From JAPLDP01 sp964628285 (GTDB lineage: Bacteria > Bacteroidota > Bacteroidia > Bacteroidales > JAGONC01): DNA of 14,149 nucleotides. The notes below the pieces were generated by a model that saw only the letters and a list, made by a program, of their open reading frames with translations, had not been told where the DNA came from and ran no database searches. The number at the start of each line of letters is the position of its first letter. Position 1 is the first letter of the stretch. Location: positions 1 through 14,149 of the forward strand of contig CAZVNP010000066.1 of assembly GCA_964628285.1 (NCBI GenBank), in the 5' to 3' direction. Shown here one piece after another: positions 6,914-14,149 of this stretch. The translations under genes and the position numbers were made by a program.

Positions 6914-7915
6914 TTATTTTAACACCGACCACTTCCAGATATCTTTCTTTGAGGTACGCAGAATGGGCGAGATCGCCAGCAATCCGGTTCTTCCGATATT
7001 TTTCTCCAGTGACTGGAGTTCACTCAGCCTGGCCGGGGTGGTTTTATCCTTTGGAACCGGCAGGCCGGCTTCATGAAGCATGAGATTGCCCTTGGCTTTG
7101 ATGGACAGCTCCAGGTAAAGCGATATATATGCCAGCATGTCGAAAACGACGAGTTGTGAGAATCTGTTTTTTATCGCGATGAGGTATTCACCGGATTTGG
7201 ATTGTGAAAAGCGGCCTTTGCGTATCATGGCCAGCAGCTTCACCTCGCTGTCGAATTCCAGTTGAAGCCAGTGGCGCAGTGAGCCCTCATTCAGCCTGAA
7301 AATGGCTATCTCGGTGAAAGCCACCACCACCAGCACAGCCGCCATCATCACCAGTGGCGGCAGCACAAACTGGTTATAGAAAGCATGGATGATAAGCGCC
7401 ACCAGCCAGCCTCGCAACACGGCCAGCCACAGCCGCCGCTGCCGGTCATAGGCGTTCATGACAATGATGGCCAGCACCGAGGTGGCACCGCCATGCATAA
7501 TGGCCGTACCCAGACCACGTACCATCCAGAGAAGAATGTTAGGACTGTTCACCTGATATAAATAGAAGATGTTCTCGAGAAGGGCAAAACCACATCCGAT
7601 GGCAAAACCATAAATGGCACCGTCGATCATAAAACCGATCCGGCCACGGCTGATCAGAATCAATAAGAGGATCATCTTCAGGGTCTCTTCAATAACAGGG
7701 GCTATGTATTTTGAGAGGATATCAACAGAACGTTCGGGATCGGATGAGATCAATCCCATCAAACCATTATTTATAAAATAGGCTGCCCCAGCCACGATGA
7801 CACCCCATAACAGACAGAGAAGCAAAAGAGAGAGATGAACCAGCTTAAAGCTGTCGAGAAAGATCAGCACGATCAGAAATATAACGACCGGCAAGAGAGC
7901 CACTAATATTTGCAT
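6914..7915 (-). CDS. PrsW-family intramembrane metalloprotease with C-terminal extension
   Basis: A 333-residue polytopic inner-membrane protein. The PrsW family motifs appear in order: PVIEETLK with Glu76-Glu77, FALLEN with Glu114-Asn115, IMHGGATS with His141, and IIHAFYN with His177 and Asn181. About seven hydrophobic segments fill residues 1-205 (for example 4-20, 24-47, 98-118, 128-155 and 165-205). Residues about 206-333 are soluble, probably cytoplasmic, and have no match I recognise; B. subtilis PrsW (about 218 residues) lacks such a tail. In Bacillus, PrsW makes the first cut in the anti-sigma factor RsiW. Here the gene lies 141 bases downstream of a sigma/anti-sigma operon on the same strand, so a similar role is plausible but unproven. 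The spacer contains tandem repeats and no clear promoter. Confidence 0.8.
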   Translation of the reverse strand: MQILVALLPVVIFLIVLIFLDSFKLVHLSLLLLCLLWGVIVAGAAYFINNGLMGLISSDPERSVDILSKYIAPVIEETLKMILLLILISRGRIGFMIDGAIYGFAIGCGFALLENIFYLYQVNSPNILLWMVRGLGTAIMHGGATSVLAIIVMNAYDRQRRLWLAVLRGWLVALIIHAFYNQFVLPPLVMMAAVLVVVAFTEIAIFRLNEGSLRHWLQLEFDSEVKLLAMIRKGRFSQSKSGEYLIAIKNRFSQLVVFDMLAYISLYLELSIKAKGNLMLHEAGLPVPKDKTTPARLSELQSLEKNIGRTGLLAISPILRTSKKDIWKWSVLK

Positions 7916-7942
7916 ACCATCTTATTTTAATTGGCGGTTGGC

Positions 7943-7974
7943 AGGTCTACGGGTCTTCAGGTCTTCAGGTCTAC
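7943..7974. repeat. 8-bp tandem repeat, 4 copies
   Basis: Four consecutive units of consensus RGGTCTWC at 7943, 7951, 7959 and 7967. The first and last units are identical (AGGTCTAC), while the middle two end in TTC. It lies in the 141-base spacer between the PrsW gene and the large barrel protein gene. Confidence 0.85.
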
Positions 7975-7993
7975 TGATATTTAAGCATCTTCT

Positions 7994-8024
7994 ACCCGTA
8001 ACCCGTAACCCGCAACCCGCAACC
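7994..8024. repeat. 7-bp tandem repeat, 4.4 copies
   Basis: Two units of ACCCGTA (7994-8007), then two of ACCCGCA (8008-8021), and a partial ACC. It sits 19 bases from the 8-bp repeat. Both arrays lie between two copies of TTGGCGG (7931-7937 and 8031-8037). No gene or clear terminator was seen in the spacer. Confidence 0.9.
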
Positions 8025-8056
8025 TCTCTTTTGGCGGACCTCAGCATGCCTTCCCA

Positions 8057-11014
8057 TTATAACAGCTTCAGGGATACCATATACTGATCCTTGGGCATGA
8101 AACCTTTCTCAAACGCCCTGGCATATCCAAACGACAAAGTTGATTTGATAAGTGAAAACAATACCAGTTCAAAATCAAGCTGTGCTCCCGCATTATACAC
8201 CTCATACCTGTATTCGGGATAGGTCGGATCGGCCCACAGACCCATTCCGAACACCGAGAATCTGGCATAAGTGCTGTAGAAGCTCAGGAAACCCAGTTTA
8301 CGGAAACGGATGGGATTAAAATTTATCTCTGTCAGCAGTTTACCATAGTTCATGGCTGAGATAGCGTCAATTTCCACACCCGGAAAACTGATGAATTCAC
8401 GGTAACGCTGAGGCGGCTGATAGTCGACCCAGTTGTTACGGAAGCCTCCGAAATAAAAATTCGATAATGCATTTCTGCGTTCACCGAATGATTGACCAAA
8501 CGAGGTTCTGAACCACAACGAAGTGTTGCGAAGAGGCATGAGAAAGCCGAAATCCTGGTTTGTGACAAGACTTGGGTAAAATGTTCCTTTTGCCAGATAA
8601 TTATTGATAAAAAAGTTCCACTCAAAACCTTGTTCAGGTTCAACGGCACCGAGTGATTTTCGGAGATTACTGTAATGAATGTTAGCTGTTTCGGTATAAA
8701 GCTCGGTGTACGGGGTTTGAACATTTTGATATTCAGGTAACCGCTCCAATCCTCCGTAAGCGCCAACCTGTATGTAGAAATCAAACATCTGAGGCATGAA
8801 CCTTTTTAATATCTTCTGATATTTCAACGTGAAGGCATATCCGGCCATGCTGACCTTTTTTGGTCCGAAAAGATCATAAAAATTGGCTCTGTTCCAGCTC
8901 GCATTGAACTGCCATCCCCAATAACGGTAATCCAGGCTCAGATGAAATTTCTGGTTGTCGGGTAAAAAATGATACGGGGTATAGGTGGCCGTAAACCTGA
9001 CGGTATGCAACCCGATGGGATCCATGAAATTCAACCGGTACCCGTAAGCAAACAGATCTTTATATCCTTCAACAACCGGGTACGCATTCACAAATCGCAG
9101 TTCGGTGAAGGTATTGTATTTCCCTTCAAAAACCTTTATCGAATCGATGTTAACGGACGAGGGCGGTTTTAACATCCAGTTTTCAACCACCGGATTGGTC
9201 TCATACGCTAATTGACCCAAATAGGTGATGGAGTTGGCATCTTCGATGGGGTGAATTTTTATTTTACATGGCAGCAAACCGTCATGACGATACTCAAAAA
9301 TAAGTAATGAATCGGACCCGATGGGGATCGGTCTGAATAAACCCGTTTCGGCATTAGTGAGCAGTTCTGATGTTTTTGTCTTGATATTGATACGGTAGAT
9401 ATTTGAAACACCCGTGTAATAAGATGATCCGATCAGATATTGATCGTCGGGTGAAAAAACAAAATTCGACATGGTATTTTCCTCGAACTCATATATTTTC
9501 TCATACTCCGTTTTACCCTGCAATAAATCGTCGATTTTAAACAGCACCAATTGTTGATTGCCTTTAATATCGGAAATGATACCCGATAAATATTCCCCGT
9601 TATGTGAGATGGCGATATCGAAAAAGCTCTTTCCAAACTCGATCGTATAAACTTCATTCCATTTATCATAGGGCGGTGGGATCTGGATCAGGGTCACCCT
9701 GGCATTGAAATGCTGAATAGCCCAGATGGATTTATCTTTTTTATCAAAGGTCAAGTCACCTGCTCGGGTCATTTTGATCAATGTTCTGGATCTTCCCGTG
9801 GTGGCATCCACGGCTTTGAGTCCGCGCCAGTCATTATTATGGATGGACATAAAAAGTGTTTTACTCGAATCGTCATAGGTGAGTGAGGTCACATAATAAA
9901 GGACAGGACTGGGCACCTCGGCAATGTCTTTCATTTTGCCGTTATCCAGGTCGATGGAAGTGATATGAGCGGCCTTGCCGGGATAGTTAACGGCTGCATA
10001 GATCTTGCGCTCTTGCATGTCGACAAAAGCATTCGACACGGAACCAAGGGGTTTATCGGTCACTTTTACCAAAGGGGTGACAGGATATTCATTGATCATA
10101 TCGAGGTTGTGCCGCTGAAATTCATATTCCCATTTGATCCATTTGTCCCACTCATCTTGTATCCGGATACCATAAACATGTTTGAATTGGCTGGCATAAA
10201 AGCGTTTGCTGCTGTCGCTGCGGGCATAGAAATCGCGCAGTTTATCCACACCGTATTTATAAGCCAGGTAACTCACAAAACGGGTTCCATACAGGTATGC
10301 ATTAGCGCCCACCTGGAAATCAATGGTGGAGCCTTCGGTCTCGAGACCTATGACATTGTAAAAATAAGCACTGTCGTATACCATGGTACGGAAAACCATC
10401 TCATCATAGCCACCCAGGACCCGTCCAAGCCCACCCGACATCCAGGTCTCCATGAACACGGCAATACCCTCGTGATACCACCGGGGAGAATACCATCGTG
10501 GAGTGGTGAGGTAACTGTAAAGCATCGACATGGGATTGGAGTTGTCAGCCAAGACCTTCCCGCCCAAGATTTTCCTCCACACCACATCACTTCCGGCCGC
10601 CTTATCACACATCACCGTATGGGTCAATTCATGGTTCATCAGCCATTGAAAACGTTCGTTCGTGGGAACAATGTTATAAGCATAACTGAAAGGCTCTATA
10701 CCGATGGTGATCATATTCCAGGGTAGCACCAGCGTGCCTCCGTTGCCTATATCAGTGAAGTCATTCAATAAAATAGTGACCGGCTCGGAAGGAGTGTATG
10801 GCCAGAACTTTTCATGAAAATGCATCGCATTCTCATAGCACCTGGCCATGTGCGGTACCATATAGAAGTAACCTTTTCCAATATATACAATCCTTAAATC
10901 GGAAGTAGTAAATTGATTGATCTGAGCATAAGTTTTCAATGAACAAATGAGTCCTAATAAAATAAGCATGCCGCATGCGGCATGCTTTTTAAATTCGTTA
11001 TAATACAAAAACAT
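8057..11014 (-). CDS. Gluzincin-like peptidase / beta-propeller / outer-membrane beta-barrel protein
   Basis: A 985-residue envelope protein in three parts. A signal peptide with basic residues (Lys9, Lys10, His11) and hydrophobic core 16-26 ends near TYA|Q (residues 28-31). Residues about 35-305 resemble the peptidase MA-like clan: a zinc motif NHELTH with His128, Glu129 and His132, then RWYHEGIAVFME in which Glu182 is the expected third ligand. Residues about 315-620 repeat beta-propeller blades of TolB/WD40 type (for example SPDDQYLIGSSYYTGVSNIY at about 521-540). Residues about 650-985 alternate aromatic and polar residues as in outer-membrane barrels; the end (VSLKLL) lacks the usual terminal Phe. 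It is the last gene of the sigma-factor operon, 14 bases after the lipoprotein gene. It is probably a surface-anchored metallopeptidase or binding protein; the substrate is unknown. Confidence 0.75.
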   Translation of the reverse strand: MFLYYNEFKKHAACGMLILLGLICSLKTYAQINQFTTSDLRIVYIGKGYFYMVPHMARCYENAMHFHEKFWPYTPSEPVTILLNDFTDIGNGGTLVLPWNMITIGIEPFSYAYNIVPTNERFQWLMNHELTHTVMCDKAAGSDVVWRKILGGKVLADNSNPMSMLYSYLTTPRWYSPRWYHEGIAVFMETWMSGGLGRVLGGYDEMVFRTMVYDSAYFYNVIGLETEGSTIDFQVGANAYLYGTRFVSYLAYKYGVDKLRDFYARSDSSKRFYASQFKHVYGIRIQDEWDKWIKWEYEFQRHNLDMINEYPVTPLVKVTDKPLGSVSNAFVDMQERKIYAAVNYPGKAAHITSIDLDNGKMKDIAEVPSPVLYYVTSLTYDDSSKTLFMSIHNNDWRGLKAVDATTGRSRTLIKMTRAGDLTFDKKDKSIWAIQHFNARVTLIQIPPPYDKWNEVYTIEFGKSFFDIAISHNGEYLSGIISDIKGNQQLVLFKIDDLLQGKTEYEKIYEFEENTMSNFVFSPDDQYLIGSSYYTGVSNIYRINIKTKTSELLTNAETGLFRPIPIGSDSLLIFEYRHDGLLPCKIKIHPIEDANSITYLGQLAYETNPVVENWMLKPPSSVNIDSIKVFEGKYNTFTELRFVNAYPVVEGYKDLFAYGYRLNFMDPIGLHTVRFTATYTPYHFLPDNQKFHLSLDYRYWGWQFNASWNRANFYDLFGPKKVSMAGYAFTLKYQKILKRFMPQMFDFYIQVGAYGGLERLPEYQNVQTPYTELYTETANIHYSNLRKSLGAVEPEQGFEWNFFINNYLAKGTFYPSLVTNQDFGFLMPLRNTSLWFRTSFGQSFGERRNALSNFYFGGFRNNWVDYQPPQRYREFISFPGVEIDAISAMNYGKLLTEINFNPIRFRKLGFLSFYSTYARFSVFGMGLWADPTYPEYRYEVYNAGAQLDFELVLFSLIKSTLSFGYARAFEKGFMPKDQYMVSLKLL
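10964..10987. repeat. 24-bp perfect palindrome inside the start of the barrel-protein gene
   Basis: A perfect 24-bp palindrome made of three GCATGC sixmers joined by C and G, with AAG/CTT at the ends. It covers codons 10-17 of the 985-residue protein (KHAACGML), so it can form a 10-bp stem with a 4-nt loop in the mRNA, 27 nt after the AUG. It also contains the internal ATG of Met16. Confidence 0.85.
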
Positions 11015-11028
11015 GTAACAGAAAATGT

Positions 11029-12054
11029 TTAAAGGGGTTCAACATTTAGAACATTACTCAAAGAACTAACGGAACCAATGAGGCCGCCTACTGCACTCAT
11101 TAAATCCTGCAAACCCGATTGACTGGAATACACGCTGCCGATATTATGCATACTGCTGACAACGGCACCCGGCAATATATAAGAACCAATAACACCTTGG
11201 GAAGCATAGCTGTTTACCGCTCTGATCACATCCTGGTCCATTACTATAAAGCCAACCCCTGCCTGACTACTTATAATTTCTGATAAATGACCTGTCGAAC
11301 AGACAGCGTTTATCTGTTGGGCGGAAATAACACGGCTAAGATTCGCTTGTCCTCCATACATAGAATAGAGGTTATCGAGGTTTAAAATGGACCGCTCGGC
11401 TACCGACTGGATCTCGGTCTGATTTCCGACCATCATGGCCATCTGCACATCCCGCAATACAATGCCGTCGCGTATGTTCTTGATCTTTTCGATTTCTTCA
11501 CCTTTTTTGGCAGGATTAGCTTTCAGATATGCATCGATGTTGTCGATGATATGATCCATAATGGTATCTCTCTTATCCAGCTGATTGAAATAGTTCACGA
11601 TATTCTTCATATCCCGTTCAACATCATAAGATTGAGCCGTAACGGTATCTTTGTAAAAATCGCTCAGCATGGCTATCGTTTTGACGATCAATGAATCGTT
11701 ATTTTTTATATAATCATTGAAATTTCGCAACACCTCCAGTTTGAGAGCATCGTTCTGGTCACACTCGCAAACGTCGAGTGCGGGCAAGTGATTATCCAGG
11801 TCGTGCGATAGCGCTCTGGTATAAGCATCGAAAATAAGCAAGCCCTTGATCGTATTGGCCAATTGAGCGGTATCCTCAGTCAATTGGCTCCTCAGCTTGA
11901 TATCATTCTCGGTCATCTGGGTTTTGCGATATTTATTGACTTTTCCGACAGTGCCACGGGCCTCATTTTCATTCACCTTGCCTTTACAAGAGAATAATAA
12001 GATAGAAATGATAAGCAAAACTTGGCACGCAATGTTAAAAGGATTCTTTTTCAT
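11029..12054 (-). CDS. Lipoprotein of unknown function in the sigma-factor operon
   Basis: A 341-residue predicted lipoprotein. The N-terminus MKKNPFNIACQVLLIISILL is a classical signal peptide ending in the lipobox LFSC with Cys23. The mature part is mainly helical and charged (about 35-240), with a CEC motif in the middle, and may be coiled-coil-like near KKGEEIEKIKNIRDG. The last 90 residues change character: short, Ser/Gly-rich and hydrophobic stretches (for example GAVVSSMHNIGSVYSSQSGL). No family is recognised. It lies 36 bases after the anti-sigma gene and 14 bases before the peptidase/barrel gene, so it is very likely co-transcribed. It may be a partner or sensor of the barrel protein, which is inference from position only. 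Confidence 0.75.
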   Translation of the reverse strand: MKKNPFNIACQVLLIISILLFSCKGKVNENEARGTVGKVNKYRKTQMTENDIKLRSQLTEDTAQLANTIKGLLIFDAYTRALSHDLDNHLPALDVCECDQNDALKLEVLRNFNDYIKNNDSLIVKTIAMLSDFYKDTVTAQSYDVERDMKNIVNYFNQLDKRDTIMDHIIDNIDAYLKANPAKKGEEIEKIKNIRDGIVLRDVQMAMMVGNQTEIQSVAERSILNLDNLYSMYGGQANLSRVISAQQINAVCSTGHLSEIISSQAGVGFIVMDQDVIRAVNSYASQGVIGSYILPGAVVSSMHNIGSVYSSQSGLQDLMSAVGGLIGSVSSLSNVLNVEPL

Positions 12055-12090
12055 GACTCGGAATATTTAATTGTTAGTTATTTATTGGAT

Positions 12091-12852
12091 TTATTTTATT
12101 GAAACAACAGTTTGATATTGAAGCATATCGTTATAAAAAACTTCCACTTTTATGGGTTCCTCCGTTTCATTCATCTTTTTCAACAATGCCATGTATGTAT
12201 TATCCCCTCTGTTGATGATCTCTATCGACCTGTAATCGGCCAATATCCTGCTTTCATCCGTAGGATTCACCGCTTTCAGGTTCCAAATGTTGAATTGATC
12301 TTTGTTGAACGACAGTCGTATCTGACTCTCCTGTTCCGATTGAATGTCAAAATCAATCCTGATAAAATCGTGGCTGAGATAATCGGCCTTAATGGTGGCA
12401 TTCACGCCCGAAAATGAAATGGGCAAGGCAAAAGCGCTCGACGTTTTGCCGGTCATGCTTCCGGCCAGATCAACTCTCGAAAGATCCAGCACATGTTTTT
12501 TCTTCAGCACAGGGCTAAAAATAAAGAAGCCGATCAGGAGACCAAGAATCAAAGCCGGTATCAAGGTCCATTGGGGTGTGGCAGGGATAAAACCAAACCA
12601 CCGTTCGGGCTCTTCTTCCCGTGGATAAATGCCGGGATGTCCTAAATTACAGAGAATATTCTCTTCGAGGTTAATGGTCTCTGTTTTTATTGCATCATCT
12701 TTTAACATTTTATCCATGGCCACCAGATCGTCGTAATACTTCTTTACGGCAGGATCATTCATGATTAATTGTTCGACCTGCTCTTTTTGGCCGGGGGTCA
12801 ACTCCCCATCGAGATATTGCTGGATTCGGATTTTTATTTTATTAGTCGGCAT
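12091..12852 (-). CDS. Single-pass anti-sigma factor
   Basis: A 253-residue membrane protein following the ECF sigma gene by 15 bases. The N-terminal pattern (IQQYLDGELTPGQKEQVEQL then a second helix with YYDDLVAMDKMLK) is the anti-sigma domain fold of the zf-HC2/RskA type, but the zinc-binding HxxxCxxC residues are missing. One membrane helix is at about 95-114. The C-terminal 135 residues are beta-rich, probably periplasmic. An odd point: basic residues (KKKH) follow the helix and acidic ones (EEEPE) precede it, opposite to the usual positive-inside pattern for N-cytoplasmic topology. It should sequester the sigma factor until a signal releases it, for example by proteolysis. Confidence 0.78.
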   Translation of the reverse strand: MPTNKIKIRIQQYLDGELTPGQKEQVEQLIMNDPAVKKYYDDLVAMDKMLKDDAIKTETINLEENILCNLGHPGIYPREEEPERWFGFIPATPQWTLIPALILGLLIGFFIFSPVLKKKHVLDLSRVDLAGSMTGKTSSAFALPISFSGVNATIKADYLSHDFIRIDFDIQSEQESQIRLSFNKDQFNIWNLKAVNPTDESRILADYRSIEIINRGDNTYMALLKKMNETEEPIKVEVFYNDMLQYQTVVSIK

Positions 12853-12867
12853 CTGTAAAATATTATT

Positions 12868-13395
12868 TCAATATGTCAGACGTTCTTTAAGAATCTGCCT
12901 GGCTGAGAACAGCCTGGACTTGATTTTTTTCACCGGAAGCCCTGTCAATTCACTTATCTCCTCGTATGTCAGATCATCATAATATTTCAAGATGATAAGC
13001 GATCGCAAATGAGGCTTAAGTGTCATCAGAGCCCGTTGTATCATGATCTGTCGCTCTTTGCACTCATACTCCTCTTGAGGTGTTGCACCGGCCATGAACT
13101 CATGTTTTTCGATCTCTTCAAAACGCCGGCCCACCTTCAGATAATTCTGCGTTTCGTTGAGCGCGATCCTGTATAACCAGCTAAAGAATTTTCGATTCGT
13201 ATCAAACTTTCTTAAATGCGTGTAAGCCTTGATAAAAACCACCTGAGTCAACTCCCTGGCATCCTCCGCACTGCCTGTCATTTTCCATGTCAGATTAAAG
13301 ACAGGCTGCTGGTATATTCTGATCAAACGGCCGTAAGCTTCTTTATTTCCTCTCAGAATCTCTTCGATGATTTCTTTGGTGTCGAATTCTGTCAT
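12868..13395 (-). CDS. ECF-type RNA polymerase sigma factor
   Basis: A 175-residue sigma-70 family protein with the usual ECF size. Region 2 spans about 20-88 and has GSAEDARELTQVVFIKAYTH, then FFSWLYRIALNETQNYL (core binding and -10 recognition). Region 4 spans about 118-170 with a helix-turn-helix, LTYEEISELTGLPVKKIKSR. It is the first gene of the minus-strand operon, and its position before the anti-sigma gene is the standard arrangement for co-regulated pairs. It probably controls its own operon and other envelope genes. Regulon unknown. Confidence 0.95.
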   Translation of the reverse strand: MTEFDTKEIIEEILRGNKEAYGRLIRIYQQPVFNLTWKMTGSAEDARELTQVVFIKAYTHLRKFDTNRKFFSWLYRIALNETQNYLKVGRRFEEIEKHEFMAGATPQEEYECKERQIMIQRALMTLKPHLRSLIILKYYDDLTYEEISELTGLPVKKIKSRLFSARQILKERLTY

Positions 13396-13656
13396 AAATA
13401 CAACCGATATTTAATAAAGTTGGTTTTTTAGCCCAAATTTTCCGGACAATTGATAAAATTACAAAAATCTCAATGATATTTGCAAAAAATGCTAAATTGT
13501 CATGACAGAATTTGGGAAATTTTTCAACGGCGCCTATGCATAAGTGGTCTTCAACATTTTATGCTATCATTTGTTTTAAAGATACATAGCTAAAAAATAT
13601 CAGATCATTTTAGTTCGAATAACCATGTTGATATAAATCCTTATAATTTACAACTC
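13396..13656. other. AT-rich divergent spacer (261 bp)
   Basis: Non-coding DNA between the sigma-factor operon and the methyltransferase. It contains the minus-strand promoter candidate and a 10-bp palindrome TGTCATGACA (13498-13507). No good plus-strand promoter, RNA gene or small ORF was recognised. Confidence 0.6.
13434..13465 (-). promoter_or_regulatory. Candidate promoter for the sigma-factor operon
   Basis: On the minus strand TTTG (13465-13462) is followed after 20 bases by AAAATTTG (13441-13434), which differs from TAnnTTTG only at the first base. The spacing is ideal for the Bacteroidota housekeeping promoter. The start site would be near 13428, giving a leader of about 33 nt. Confidence 0.45.
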
Positions 13657-14149
13657 ATGATGAACGAACCCGATAAATTACAATACCGTACCGTTGTACG
13701 TGACCTTTTCAACGCTTTTCGCCGAAGCCGTATCGCCCTGACGGCTTACGAGCTGGACATTTTCTCCATCATAGGTTCAGGCACCCTGACGGCGCGTGAC
13801 ATAGCGGCACAGGCTCGTACCGATCCCCGGACCACGGCTGTGCTGCTGGATGCCTTGTGTGCCCTTGAATTGTTAGTCAAATCAGAAAATAAATACAGTA
13901 ATACCGAAGGCGGCAGTCTTTATCTGGATAAACATTCGAAACACTACATCGCGGGTTTCCACCATACCAATCACCTGTGGGATACCTGGAGTGCGCTGAC
14001 ACAAGTCGTACGTGACGGATACCCGGCGGCGCGCGAACCCATCGATGGGCGTTCAGCGTTGTGGCTGGAAGCGTTCATCGAAGCCATGCACGACCGCGCC
14101 CGCCACAATGCCCCGGCACTCATCGCCAATATCGACCTGTCGGGCGTGA
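13657..14149 (+). CDS. O-methyltransferase-2-like SAM-dependent methyltransferase (partial)
   Basis: The frame is open from ATG 13657 (a second ATG follows at once) to the window edge, giving 164 complete codons. The N-terminus reads as a dimerisation/winged-helix domain of the kind seen in hydroxyneurosporene-type and plant-type O-methyltransferases: FNAFRRSRIALTAYELDIFS, then TARDIAAQARTDPRTTAVLL (helix-turn-helix wing), LDALCALELLVKSENKYSNT, and the linker region with WDTWSALTQVVRDG. The SAM-binding motif (expected near residue 170) lies beyond the edge, so the catalytic part cannot be judged. Divergent from the sigma operon. The acceptor is unknown. Confidence 0.75.
   Translation, partial: MMNEPDKLQYRTVVRDLFNAFRRSRIALTAYELDIFSIIGSGTLTARDIAAQARTDPRTTAVLLDALCALELLVKSENKYSNTEGGSLYLDKHSKHYIAGFHHTNHLWDTWSALTQVVRDGYPAAREPIDGRSALWLEAFIEAMHDRARHNAPALIANIDLSGV

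Noticed and set aside
8044..8050. GCATGCC just beyond the end of the barrel gene, matching part of the palindrome at its start
   Set aside because: A 7-base match is expected by chance and no flanking similarity supports a link.
9965..10726. A 253-codon open frame on the plus strand
   Set aside because: It is fully antisense to the peptidase/propeller part of the 985-residue gene, whose HELTH motif and domain order are convincing; the antisense product has no recognisable features.
13498..13507. TGTCATGACA palindrome as an operator
   Set aside because: Only 10 bp, about 35 bases upstream of the minus-strand promoter candidate with imperfect flanks; too weak to call.

Overview
The window looks like chromosomal DNA of a member of the Bacteroidota, probably near Bacteroidales or Marinilabiliales, though the exact lineage cannot be read from the sequence. 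The reasons are several lipoprotein signal peptides, a large C-terminal beta-barrel protein, an ECF sigma/anti-sigma pair, UbiE/MenG and IspH genes, little or no Shine-Dalgarno signal before the genes, and several candidate promoters resembling the TTTG / TAnnTTTG pattern of this phylum. No tRNA, rRNA, CRISPR array or intact mobile element was seen.

Left part (1-3023). Two related hairpin elements (39-102 and 134-221) lie just beyond the 3' end of a zinc alcohol dehydrogenase of the CAD2 type (minus strand). A 320-base divergent spacer with an 8-bp tandem repeat separates it from a lipoprotein that joins an alpha/beta-hydrolase (esterase-like) domain to a TPR-like tail.

Middle plus-strand block (3236-6225). 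A LasT/TrmJ-type RNA methyltransferase is followed by a possible unannotated 47-residue ORF, ispH (last step of the MEP isoprenoid pathway) and a ubiE/menG-like methyltransferase whose start codon overlaps the ispH stop. The last two fit together, because menaquinone needs both an isoprenoid side chain and a final C-methylation. The block ends in a 5'-truncated MFS transporter remnant.

Right part, minus strand (6259-13395). Four closely packed genes run from 13395 down to 8057: ECF sigma factor, anti-sigma factor with one membrane helix, a lipoprotein of unknown function, and a 985-residue protein that combines a secreted HELTH/HEG gluzincin-like peptidase domain, a TolB-like beta-propeller and a probable outer-membrane beta-barrel. 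After a 141-base spacer holding two different short tandem repeats comes a PrsW-family intramembrane protease, and then an NTF2/SnoaL-like lipoprotein with its own candidate promoter. PrsW of Bacillus subtilis cleaves the anti-sigma factor RsiW, so a PrsW homologue beside a sigma/anti-sigma operon suggests, as inference only, a cell-envelope signalling unit.

Right edge (13657-14149). After a 261-base AT-rich divergent spacer, a methyltransferase of the O-methyltransferase-2 type starts on the plus strand and runs off the window.
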